DNA of 19,003 nucleotides from an uncultured Lachnospiraceae bacterium (GTDB taxonomy: Bacteria > Bacillota > Clostridia > Lachnospirales > Lachnospiraceae): assembly GCA_902783295.1 (NCBI GenBank), contig CACZQT010000366.1, positions 1-19,003 on the forward strand. The letters are read 5' to 3'. This document shows positions 6,310 through 13,389 of this stretch, one piece after another. Made by a program: the position numbers and the translations under genes. Under the pieces are notes generated by a model. The model saw nothing but the letters and a program-made list of their open reading frames with translations. It did no database searches and was not told where the DNA came from. The number at the start of each line of letters is the position of its first letter. Position 1 is the first letter of the stretch.

Positions 6310-8286
6310 TCACTTCGCCAGCAGCATCATGATTTCATTGCTCCGTGCGATAAAAGCAGCCATTTCTTCAGCCGGCAGCGGTTCATGACTGATGGCTGCC
6401 AGGTCATACAGCTGTCTGCAGAACAGTTCGGTATGCTCGCCTTCCGGATTTTCCAGAATATAGCGCACCAGGGGATTTCTGGCATTCAGAACCAGCGTCA
6501 GCGCGGCAGCGCCGGCCATCTCGCCCATGCCGTACATCTTCATCAGTTCCTGCATACGGCGGTTCTGTTCTTCCATGGTAATCATGGCCGATATTTTTTC
6601 ATCCTTCAGGTTCTCTGCCTTCACCGTCAGGTTCTCTTTGCCGAGCACTTTCCGGAACAGTTCAGAAAGTTTTTCTCCCGTTTCCTGAGGAACTGCTTCC
6701 CCGTTGTCCTTCAGATTACCGGTCACATCCGCGTCGATCCGGCGGAAGGAAAGCGTCTCATTTTTGCGTTCCAGCAGAGTTACAAAAGGAGAGTCAATAT
6801 TGGAAGGAAGCACGACGGCATTCAGCCCTGCGTCTTTATACATGCGGATGTACTGGCTCTGCTGCTGTTCATCGGTCACATAAGCTACGGGGATCTTCGT
6901 TTTCTTTTCCGCTTCTCCCTCCGGCTTTCCTTCCCCTTCAGCTGGTTCCTTCGCTTCCGGCTGTTCTTCCGCCGGCCATTCTGCCAGATCCTTCAGGGTT
7001 ACATACTTTCCGTCCAGATCCCTGAACAGCAGGCTTTCCTTAATCCGGTCGTAAAACTTCTCATCTTTCAGGCAGCCGAATTTGATAAACGGATGAATGT
7101 CCTCCCAGTATTTCTCGTAGGACTCTCTCTCTGCGTTGCAGAGAGCATTCAGTTTGTCTGCCACCTTCCTGGTGATATAATCGGAAATTTTCTTTACAAA
7201 TCCGTCATTCTGCAGAGCACTGCGGGATACGTTCAGCGGCAGATCCGGGCAGTCGATCACGCCCTTCAGCAGAAGCAGGAACTCCGGAATGACCTCCTTG
7301 ATGTTATCCGCAATGAATACACGGTTATTGTACAGCTTGATGGTGCCTTCCACAGACTCGTATTCATTGTTGATCTTCGGGAAATACAGGATGCCCTTCA
7401 GATTGAAGGGGTAGTCCATGTTCAGATGGATCCAGAACAGCGGCTCCTTGAAGTCTTTGAAAACCTTGCGGTAAAATTCTTTGTATTCTTCTTCTTTGCA
7501 GTCGTTGGGATGCCGGCTCCACAGCGGATGCGTATCGCTTAAGGATTCCGGTCCCTTTTCTTCTTCTTTGGTCTCCGGTTTTTCTTCCCCTTCTTCGGCC
7601 GGTTCCGGTTCCACTACGATTTCCGCTTCCTTTGCCAGCTGCTTTTCCCAGTTTTCCTGTGTAAAGAGGAAAATCTCCACCGGCATAAAGGAGCAGTATT
7701 TCTCAATCACGCTGCGGGCCCGGTATTCCTGCAGGAATTCGCGGCTGTCCTCGTTGACATACAGGGTGATTTCCGTACCGACCTCCGTACGGCTCCCTTC
7801 CTCCATATGGAATTCCGTACCGCCTTCACAGTCCCAGTGTACCGGCTGCGCATCCGGCTGGCAGGAGAGCGTATCAATCGTCACACGGTCTGCCACCATA
7901 AAGGCCGAATAGAATCCCAGGCCGAAATGCCCTATGATCTGTTCGTCTGTCGTTTTATCCTTATACTTCTCAATAAAAGCAGTGGCTCCCGAAAAAGCGA
8001 TCTGATTGATGTATTCATCCACTTCTTCGAAGGTCATGCCGATACCATTATCGATCACGCGGATCGTACCGTTTTTCTCGTCCAGGACTACCACGACGCG
8101 GTCTTTCCTGCCCTCGGGAAGATCAATTTCTCCCATGCCTGCCATCTTATGCAGCTTTGTCACAGCATCACAGCCGTTGGAGATCAGCTCCCGGAAGAAT
8201 ATATCGTGATCCGAATACAGCCATTTCTTGATAATCGGAAACAGGTTTTCACTGTTGATGGACAAATTTCCCTGCTTGTTTTCCAT
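6310..8286 (-). CDS. htpG: Hsp90 family chaperone HtpG
   Basis: The protein is a 658-residue cytosolic ATP-dependent chaperone. The N-terminal GHKL ATPase has FFRELISNGCDA (30-41, catalytic Glu33), IDNGIGM (78-84) and GHFGLGFYSAFMVAD (119-133). The middle domain has LPLNVSRSALQND (349-361), including the Arg that contacts ATP, and the C-terminal part is the dimerisation domain (ALTLVLNARNPLV). The NVSRSALQ form resembles the Bacteroidetes/clostridial branch rather than E. coli. Two acidic Glu/Pro/Lys inserts at about 221-247 and 437-464 are unusual for bacterial HtpG. AGAGGG precedes the ATG at 8286. The promoter at 8407-8435 and the CIRCE at 8369-8395 indicate HrcA-controlled heat induction. 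Confidence 0.97.
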   Translation of the reverse strand: MENKQGNLSINSENLFPIIKKWLYSDHDIFFRELISNGCDAVTKLHKMAGMGEIDLPEGRKDRVVVVLDEKNGTIRVIDNGIGMTFEEVDEYINQIAFSGATAFIEKYKDKTTDEQIIGHFGLGFYSAFMVADRVTIDTLSCQPDAQPVHWDCEGGTEFHMEEGSRTEVGTEITLYVNEDSREFLQEYRARSVIEKYCSFMPVEIFLFTQENWEKQLAKEAEIVVEPEPAEEGEEKPETKEEEKGPESLSDTHPLWSRHPNDCKEEEYKEFYRKVFKDFKEPLFWIHLNMDYPFNLKGILYFPKINNEYESVEGTIKLYNNRVFIADNIKEVIPEFLLLLKGVIDCPDLPLNVSRSALQNDGFVKKISDYITRKVADKLNALCNAERESYEKYWEDIHPFIKFGCLKDEKFYDRIKESLLFRDLDGKYVTLKDLAEWPAEEQPEAKEPAEGEGKPEGEAEKKTKIPVAYVTDEQQQSQYIRMYKDAGLNAVVLPSNIDSPFVTLLERKNETLSFRRIDADVTGNLKDNGEAVPQETGEKLSELFRKVLGKENLTVKAENLKDEKISAMITMEEQNRRMQELMKMYGMGEMAGAAALTLVLNARNPLVRYILENPEGEHTELFCRQLYDLAAISHEPLPAEEMAAFIARSNEIMMLLAK

Positions 8287-8300
8287 AATGCCCTCTTTCC

Positions 8301-8318
8301 CGGCGCATTCCTGCGCCG
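8301..8318 (-). promoter_or_regulatory. Hairpin next to the htpG ribosome binding site
   Basis: A perfect 7-bp stem CGGCGCA/TGCGCCG with a 4-nt loop (GGAA on the RNA) lies just upstream of the AGAGGG Shine-Dalgarno sequence. It could affect ribosome access or mRNA stability. Confidence 0.5.
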
Positions 8319-8327
8319 AATTGAAAT

Positions 8328-8348
8328 CCCGGAGAAAACACCTCCGGG
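8328..8348 (-). promoter_or_regulatory. Second hairpin in the htpG leader
   Basis: CCCGGAG/CTCCGGG, a perfect 7-bp stem with a 7-nt loop (GUGUUUU on the RNA), lies between the CIRCE and the RBS-proximal hairpin. It is not followed by a U-tract, so it is not a typical terminator. Confidence 0.45.
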
Positions 8349-8368
8349 TCCACTCGTCTTTTAGACTG

Positions 8369-8395
8369 TTAGCACTCTCTTTGTTTGAGTGCTAT
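8369..8395. promoter_or_regulatory. CIRCE element (HrcA operator)
   Basis: TTAGCACTC-N9-GAGTGCTAT matches the CIRCE consensus TTAGCACTC-N9-GAGTGCTAA at 17 of 18 arm positions. It begins about 11 bp after the htpG -10 box, overlapping the transcription start and the beginning of the leader. HrcA normally controls groESL and dnaK through this site; its presence here puts htpG in the same regulon. Confidence 0.95.
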
Positions 8396-8406
8396 CACCA
8401 TTCCTC

Positions 8407-8435
8407 AATATACCTCATGCAGAAGAAGATGTCAA
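8407..8435 (-). promoter_or_regulatory. htpG promoter
   Basis: On the minus strand a perfect TTGACA (8430-8435) is followed after 17 bp by TATATT (8407-8412). The CIRCE lies directly downstream, as expected for HrcA repression at a vegetative promoter. Confidence 0.9.
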
Positions 8436-8524
8436 CCTTTTTCCGAACAGTACCCGCTGATTCACCGTTCCTTTGTTCCTTAGATCCTGCACCGCAAAAC
8501 AAAGCAGAGGGCGATTCACCGCAT

Positions 8525-8553
8525 TTGACATTTCGGATTTCGTAGGGTAGAGT
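8525..8553 (+). promoter_or_regulatory. tmcAL promoter
   Basis: On the plus strand a perfect TTGACA (8525-8530) and TAGAGT (8548-8553) are separated by 17 bp. They lie 34 bp before the tmcAL ATG. The 300-nt htpG-tmcAL intergenic region thus holds two divergent promoters, the CIRCE and the htpG leader, plus a direct repeat GATTCACCG (8459-8467, 8513-8521) and an inverted repeat CTTTGTT/AACAAAG (8471-8477, 8498-8504). Confidence 0.75.
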
Positions 8554-8587
8554 GAGGGCAGGTATCAGTAAAAACGGGAGGGCTCCT

Positions 8588-9766
8588 ATGGCGGTCGTTG
8601 GTATTATCGCGGAATATAATCCTCTGCACACCGGGCACGTATATCACCTGAATATGGCAAAGCAGCTCACCGGGGCGGAACATGTCGTGGTCGTATTAAG
8701 CGGCGACTTTGTACAGAGAGGGGAGCCTGCCATCGTGGATAAGCGCAGGCGCACCCGCATGGCTCTGGAAGCCGGAGCGGATGCTGTGCTGGAGCTGCCT
8801 GTCTCCTGGGCAACCGGTTCTGCAGAACGCTTCGCAGCCGGTGCCGTGGAAATACTGGACCGCCTGGGTGTCGTCACCGACCTTGTCTGCGGCTGCGAAT
8901 ACCGGGATGACGTCCTCCTGGAGAAAGCGGCCCGGCTTCTTCTGGAAGAGCCCGAATCTTTCCGTTCTGCTCTGAAAGAAGCTCTCCGCTCCGGTCTTTC
9001 CTTTCCACAGGCCCGCGCAGCAGCTCTGGAGCAGGAGCTTCCCGGCAGCACTGCTCTGCTGGCCGGTCCCAACAATGTTCTGGCCATAGAATACAGGAAA
9101 GCACTTCTTGCCGGATCCAGCCCGGTCCGCTTCCATGGTCTGACCCGTTCCGGTGCCGGATATCTCCAGGAAGCACTGCCGGAGGCCTCTTCTTTTGCTT
9201 CTGCCACCGCCCTGCGGGAAGCTCTCCTGTCCGGGAAATCTCCTGACAGTGAAGAGCTGGCAGTCTTTCTGCCATCCTGTTCACAGAGTGCACTGGACTA
9301 CTGCCTGGGGCCGGACGACCTCACTCTGCTGCTCCATCACGCGCTCCACTGCCTCCCTGCTGAAACCGTTTCCTCTGTTCAGGACATGGCTCCGGAACTG
9401 GTGCGCCGCCTGGACGGACTGCGGGGGGAACTGCTGACCTTCCGGGAAACGGCCAAACTTCTGAAGCGCTGCAATATTGCCCACAGCCGCATCAACCGGG
9501 CTCTTCTTCATCTGGTCCTCGGGCTCACAGAACCGGCTCCTGAAACAATCCCCGCCGTACGTCTCCTGGGATTCCGGAAAGACACCCCCCTGATGCGCCG
9601 TCTCCAGGACACTTCAGAGATTCCCATTGTCACAAAGCTGGCAGACGCGGATCCTTCCTGGTTCGCTCCGGATATTGCGGCTTCAGAGCTTTACCGTTCT
9701 CTGGTATGGCAAAAAACCGGTATCCGCCTGGAAAGCGAATACCGGTCTCGTCCCGTTCTATGGTGA
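8588..9766 (+). CDS. tmcAL: tRNA(Met) cytidine acetate ligase TmcAL
   Basis: This 392-residue enzyme uses ATP and acetate to form N4-acetylcytidine at the wobble base of elongator tRNA-Met, a path distinct from E. coli TmcA. The N-terminal nucleotidyltransferase motif is GIIAEYNPLHTGH (5-17), followed by VVVLSGDFVQRGEPAIVDK and LELPVSWATGSAERFA. Later motifs are GPNNVLAIEY and a C-terminal KRCNIAHSRINRALLHLVLGL typical of the family. GGGAGGG precedes the ATG at 8588; an in-frame ATG at 8552 lies inside the promoter and is rejected. It is the only rightward gene. It ends 10 bp from a convergent gene, and its last codons contain that gene's terminator. I see no U-tailed terminator for tmcAL itself. 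Confidence 0.95.
   Translation: MAVVGIIAEYNPLHTGHVYHLNMAKQLTGAEHVVVVLSGDFVQRGEPAIVDKRRRTRMALEAGADAVLELPVSWATGSAERFAAGAVEILDRLGVVTDLVCGCEYRDDVLLEKAARLLLEEPESFRSALKEALRSGLSFPQARAAALEQELPGSTALLAGPNNVLAIEYRKALLAGSSPVRFHGLTRSGAGYLQEALPEASSFASATALREALLSGKSPDSEELAVFLPSCSQSALDYCLGPDDLTLLLHHALHCLPAETVSSVQDMAPELVRRLDGLRGELLTFRETAKLLKRCNIAHSRINRALLHLVLGLTEPAPETIPAVRLLGFRKDTPLMRRLQDTSEIPIVTKLADADPSWFAPDIAASELYRSLVWQKTGIRLESEYRSRPVLW
9711..9746 (-). terminator. Terminator of the lipoprotein operon, inside the tmcAL 3' end
   Basis: Read on the minus strand, ACCGGTAT (9739-9746) pairs with ATACCGGT (9716-9723), and the stem extends inward through CGC/GCG. TTTTTT (9711-9716) follows. It lies about 30 nt beyond the lipoprotein stop at 9777 and entirely within tmcAL codons (QKTGIRLESEYRS). 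Confidence 0.9.
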
Positions 9767-9776
9767 GGTGAGTGGG

Positions 9777-11414
9777 TCAGGGAATGACGATTTCCTCTGT
9801 CGTCTTAAGCTCCCCGCGGTTTTTCATATCTGTCAGGTCCAGTGTAAAGCGGATATCCGAGGCTGTCTCCAGTCCGGCTTTTTTCAGGGCGGCCTGTCCG
9901 ATGGAAAGGCTGGTATAGGAAACATATCCGGAAAGAACCTCTGTCGAAACATAGGTGTCCACCGGCTTGCCCGCCACTTTTACAGATTCACCGGACAGGT
10001 TCAGGCCGGAAGCGGATTTGTTCAGAATTCCCAGCGGAATCATCGTCTGATATTCATCGACAGTCGCCGGATAAGCATCCACACGGATCCAGCCATCCTC
10101 ATACACCGTCTCCCCGCCTTCCCGCAGAGCCGCCTCCGGAACCTCGCCGGTCAGAGCCAGTTCTGTCAGTCCGGTGCGGAACAGAGTGTCATACTGCTTC
10201 AGATCATAACCCTCCAGGTCCAAAGTTAAGAAAGCAGGCGTTTCTCCCGACTGTGCCGTTTCCGGGAAATAGAGGCAGGCTGTCTTTTCCTCCCCCGCCG
10301 CAATGTTCAGGCTCATGTTGGCTTCGGACATCACGTGGTTCATGGCTGCCCGGTTGGAAAAAACATTCATGTTTTTCCCGGTTTCATTCCGGATCAGGAA
10401 ATCTACATACGCGCCGCCGTCTTCATTGGCATACACACGCTGCAGCCGGATTTCCGTATCATTTCCTTTGTAAACAAGCGCCTCCTCATCCTCCGGAGCA
10501 TATTCCCGTACCATCACCGCATTTGGCAGGCGGTCCCACATACTGATTTCGCTGCCAAGATATGCCGGCACCTTCCGGTTCGCGAGCCAGGCGGCTGCTA
10601 TATCTTCCACCGAGGAAATGATCTCAGCCTCCTCCATGCCTTCCTGCGGCATTTCTGCCGGACCGTCCTCCCCTTCTGCCTTTTTCCACGTGATCTGCAG
10701 CTCCGTCAGCCGGGCTTTTCCTTCTTCTTCTCCGGACTCCCGGATCCGGAAATCAAAACGCTGCAGCAGGGAGTCTTCTTCCCGCACCATCAGGCGGATT
10801 TTCGCCGGAGAGGTTTCCAGTCCCGTCAGTTCTGTCCCCAGCCAGTTTTTCCAGGCCCGGATCCACCCGGCGGAAACTTCCGCCGGCACGTCCCCCTCCA
10901 GCACCAGACAGGTGACATCACCTTCCTGCCTGGTTTCCTCTGCCAGCTTCAGTACGTCCTTCAGAGCAGTCCATTCCGGCATTCTCGGGTCCCGGTCACC
11001 GGCTTTCATTCCTTCCGTCTCTTTCCGGTACCACTGTTCCCCGAACCTGGTGCAGGCAATGCTTCCCGTCTTCTCCGTATCTTCCGTAAACGCAAGCAGC
11101 TCCAGGCAGTCTTCTTCCCCGCTGTAGGCAATATCCACATCACCCTTTGTACTGCTCTTCCCTGTCTTCCGGTTCCAGGCTGTATCCCCCTGTATATTCA
11201 GTACAAAAGGAGTATCCTCGATCCCCTCGGAAGGAACCATTCCCACCAGTTCCATTTCCCAGCTGCCGCAGCCGGTTTCTTTCTTCTGCAGGGCTTTGTC
11301 CATGGCCTGCAGAACGCTTTCCGCATCAGCTTTCTTTTCTCCGGTGCATCCGGTCATCAGGCTCATGACCAGCGCCAGTCCCAGAAGCATGATACGGATT
11401 CTTTTCTTATCCAT
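9777..11414 (-). CDS. Lipoprotein with N-terminal LppX/LolA-like part and two Ig-like repeats
   Basis: I do not recognise a named family for the full 545 residues. A lipoprotein signal peptide ends at the lipobox LMTGC (Cys23), so it should be anchored outside the membrane. Residues 30-245 look like a lipid-binding-type fold (SVLQAMDKALQKKE, SWEMEL, QRFDFRIRES) similar to LppX/LolA-like proteins; this is inference. Residues 318-400 and 438-530 look like two copies of a beta-sandwich ending in FLTLDLEGYD and IRFTLDLTDM, as in DUF4352/DUF5067-like telokin folds. The gene overlaps the upstream radical SAM gene by 8 nt (ATGGATAA), and its AAGGAGG lies inside that gene, suggesting translational coupling. 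The operon ends here with the terminator inside tmcAL. Confidence 0.85.
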   Translation of the reverse strand: MDKKRIRIMLLGLALVMSLMTGCTGEKKADAESVLQAMDKALQKKETGCGSWEMELVGMVPSEGIEDTPFVLNIQGDTAWNRKTGKSSTKGDVDIAYSGEEDCLELLAFTEDTEKTGSIACTRFGEQWYRKETEGMKAGDRDPRMPEWTALKDVLKLAEETRQEGDVTCLVLEGDVPAEVSAGWIRAWKNWLGTELTGLETSPAKIRLMVREEDSLLQRFDFRIRESGEEEGKARLTELQITWKKAEGEDGPAEMPQEGMEEAEIISSVEDIAAAWLANRKVPAYLGSEISMWDRLPNAVMVREYAPEDEEALVYKGNDTEIRLQRVYANEDGGAYVDFLIRNETGKNMNVFSNRAAMNHVMSEANMSLNIAAGEEKTACLYFPETAQSGETPAFLTLDLEGYDLKQYDTLFRTGLTELALTGEVPEAALREGGETVYEDGWIRVDAYPATVDEYQTMIPLGILNKSASGLNLSGESVKVAGKPVDTYVSTEVLSGYVSYTSLSIGQAALKKAGLETASDIRFTLDLTDMKNRGELKTTEEIVIP

Positions 11415-12381
11415 GGTTTTCCTCCTTTGTACACTTTGACGGGAAACCGGACGCTTTCCCGGAGAAATCCGGAATATATCCTTCTCCCACGGCGCCTTCC
11501 TCCTGCAGGAACCCCTTCTCTATACCAATGCGTTCCGCAAAAGAAACTGCCCGTTCGTATTCCTCCGGCGCGACCGCCCGCCCCAGTTCCGGAAACAGCT
11601 TTTCTATGCCCGGCATGGGGGTATACTGCCGCAGCAGACTGATAAAAATCCTGTTCCCATAGGTCTCATGCAGATAGCGAAGTACCCGTTTGGCCTCCCC
11701 GGTCTGCCCCGGCAGCACCAGATGCCGGACAATAACGCCCCGCTTCATGTGTCCTTTATCATCAAAAACTGCATCGCCGCACTGCCGCACCATCTCGGCC
11801 AGAGCTGCTTTGGCCCATTCCGCGTAATCCCTGCAGCCGGAGTACTTCTCCGAGAGAGCAGGATCCAGGTATTTCAGATCCGGCAGATATATATCCACCA
11901 GCCCCTCCAGCATACGCAGCGTTTCCGGGCGTTCATATCCTCCCGTATTGTAAACCACCGGAAGAGACAGGCCCTTTTCCCTGGCCTGGATCAGTGCATC
12001 CCGCACCGCCGGCAGAAAGTGTCCCGCCGTTACCAGATCAATATTATTGGCACCCTGCGCTTCCAGCTCAAGAAAAGTCTCCGCCAGTTCCGCAGACGTC
12101 ATCACCCTGCCTCTTCCGGTTTCTGAAAACTCTGCAGAGGATATCTCCCTGTTCTGACAGTAGACGCAGCCCAGGCTGCAGCCTGCGAAAAAAACAGTTC
12201 CCGCTCCTCCGCCCTCTGACAGGCAGGGCTCCTCCCAGAAATGCAGGGCTGCCCGTACCACCACCGGCTGTGTTCCCATGCGGCAGAACCCCCGCTCACC
12301 TGCGGAACGGTTGACTCCGCACCCCCTGGGACAAAGCCTGCAGGCTTCCATGGACAGCAGCGTCGCTTCTGAAGACATCAT
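11407..12381 (-). CDS. Radical SAM protein, PflX-like (COG1313 type)
   Basis: The 324-residue protein has the SAM-cluster motif CSLGCVYC (CX3CX2C, residues 68-75) after GTVFFAG. Its family hallmarks are RAALHFWEEPCLS, QGANNIDLVTAGHFLP, VDIYLPDLKY, GVIVRHLVLPG and LLRQYTPMPG. These match uncharacterised PflX-type radical SAM proteins related to pyruvate formate-lyase activase; the substrate is unknown. The N-terminus carries Cys14, 17, 21 and 33 (CX2CX3CX11C), possible ligands of a second metal or Fe-S site. The start ATG at 12381 overlaps the transporter stop as ATGA, with AAGGAGA 7 nt upstream. No pflB or other glycyl-radical enzyme is in the window. Confidence 0.92.
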   Translation of the reverse strand: MMSSEATLLSMEACRLCPRGCGVNRSAGERGFCRMGTQPVVVRAALHFWEEPCLSEGGGAGTVFFAGCSLGCVYCQNREISSAEFSETGRGRVMTSAELAETFLELEAQGANNIDLVTAGHFLPAVRDALIQAREKGLSLPVVYNTGGYERPETLRMLEGLVDIYLPDLKYLDPALSEKYSGCRDYAEWAKAALAEMVRQCGDAVFDDKGHMKRGVIVRHLVLPGQTGEAKRVLRYLHETYGNRIFISLLRQYTPMPGIEKLFPELGRAVAPEEYERAVSFAERIGIEKGFLQEEGAVGEGYIPDFSGKASGFPSKCTKEENHG

Positions 12382-13265
12382 ACCGCGTTCTCCTTACTCC
12401 GTATATAAAGGATGATTCCCGCGATCACCACGATGCCTCCCATCCACTGATTCGGCGCAGGTACTTCACGAAACAGAAGGTAAGCCCAGATGACTGTGAA
12501 CACCGGCTGGAAAATCTTGCAGATAGCAACCAGTGTGGGACTCAGATATTTCAGGGACCAGTTAAAGAGGCTGTGCCCCAGCAGACTGTTGAAGACCGCC
12601 ATCAGAAAAGCCGTCAGGAAGTTGATCTTTCCATATCCGAAAAAGGAGTATCCGGAAAAAGCCACGAGAAGATTCAGTAGCACTGCCGAAGTTCCGTACA
12701 CCAGGAAAGTATAGACCGTATTCGAGCAGTCCGCTCTCACTCTGGAGCCGATCAGGGAATACCCGGACAGCATGACAGCCGCCAGCACTGCCTGCAGGTT
12801 TCCCGTCATTCCGGCTCCTGCCAGACCGCCTCTGGTATAGGCTACCACCACGCCGCCCGCAAGTGCCAGCAGAATGCCGGCAAGACTCAGGCGGTTCAGC
12901 CGCTCCCTTCCTCTCAAAAACAGATACAGCGCTACAAAAAGCACCTCCGTGTTGACCAGAACAAGGGAGGCCGCCACCGTTGTATTCTTGACAGACAGAA
13001 AATATGTCCAGAAATGAATCGCCAGAAAGCAGCCGCTGACCCCGCACCAGCCCCAGGCACCGGGAGTCAGAGATTTCAGCTCTTTTCGGTATTCCGGATT
13101 CATGAACACGGGAAAGGCCAGAAGAATGGTCACAATGGTCTTGCGGTAAGCAGCCAGCACCAGGGAAGGCGCCGTACTGTAGCGTACAAAAATGGCCGAA
13201 GTGGATATACTAAGAACCGCCAGCCAGACAACCATCAGAGCCTGGGAAGAAGATGTCTTTTTCAT
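12378..13265 (-). CDS. EamA/DMT family transporter
   Basis: This 295-residue membrane protein has about ten hydrophobic segments in two EamA-like halves (about 8-140 and 150-290). Each half ends in the family pattern of a helix followed by GxxLxLxG (SLAGILLALAGGVVVAY; QWMGGIVVIAGIILYI). The second half holds NSLLGHSLFNWSLKYLSPT and FQPVFTVIWAYLLFREVP, both typical of drug/metabolite transporters. Substrate is unknown; relatives export amino acids, metabolites or nucleotide sugars. AGGAG precedes the ATG at 13265. It is the first gene of the overlapping trio with the radical SAM and lipoprotein genes, and a 15-bp inverted repeat lies 20 bp upstream. Confidence 0.93.
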   Translation of the reverse strand: MKKTSSSQALMVVWLAVLSISTSAIFVRYSTAPSLVLAAYRKTIVTILLAFPVFMNPEYRKELKSLTPGAWGWCGVSGCFLAIHFWTYFLSVKNTTVAASLVLVNTEVLFVALYLFLRGRERLNRLSLAGILLALAGGVVVAYTRGGLAGAGMTGNLQAVLAAVMLSGYSLIGSRVRADCSNTVYTFLVYGTSAVLLNLLVAFSGYSFFGYGKINFLTAFLMAVFNSLLGHSLFNWSLKYLSPTLVAICKIFQPVFTVIWAYLLFREVPAPNQWMGGIVVIAGIILYIRSKENAV

Positions 13266-13285
13266 AAAAAACTCCTGTGAACAGA

Positions 13286-13323
13286 ACGGTCCCTCTGTCC
13301 CGACTGCAGGACAGAGGGACCGT
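13286..13323. repeat. 15-bp perfect inverted repeat upstream of the transporter gene
   Basis: ACGGTCCCTCTGTCC (13286-13300) is perfectly inverted at 13309-13323 across an 8-nt loop. It lies between the stop at 13390 and the transporter start at 13265. On the minus strand the tail is TTCTGTTC, so terminator function is weak. From memory, palindromes with GGGACGGT and CTGTCCC are scattered in clostridial intergenic regions, so this may be one copy of a dispersed element. The rest of 13266-13389 shows no clear promoter. Confidence 0.85.
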
Positions 13324-13389
13324 CCCCTTGTCTCCTGTCATCCTGCGGCTTATACTGCGTCTTCAGCCCGCCGCTTAAGAGAGGTGTAT

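Noticed and set aside
6385..7542. Rightward open frame of 385 codons opposite htpG
   Set aside because: Composition is that of a reverse-complement shadow (rich in Gln, His, Phe, Arg), with no RBS and no recognisable domain.
9716..9746. The hairpin at the end of tmcAL as a terminator for tmcAL itself
   Set aside because: On the plus strand it is inside the coding region and followed by CTCGTCCCG, not a T-tract; the T-run exists only on the minus strand.
10335..11642. Rightward open frame of 435 codons opposite the lipoprotein gene
   Set aside because: It is very rich in Pro, Ser, Phe and His, spans two real genes on the other strand, and has no promoter or RBS.
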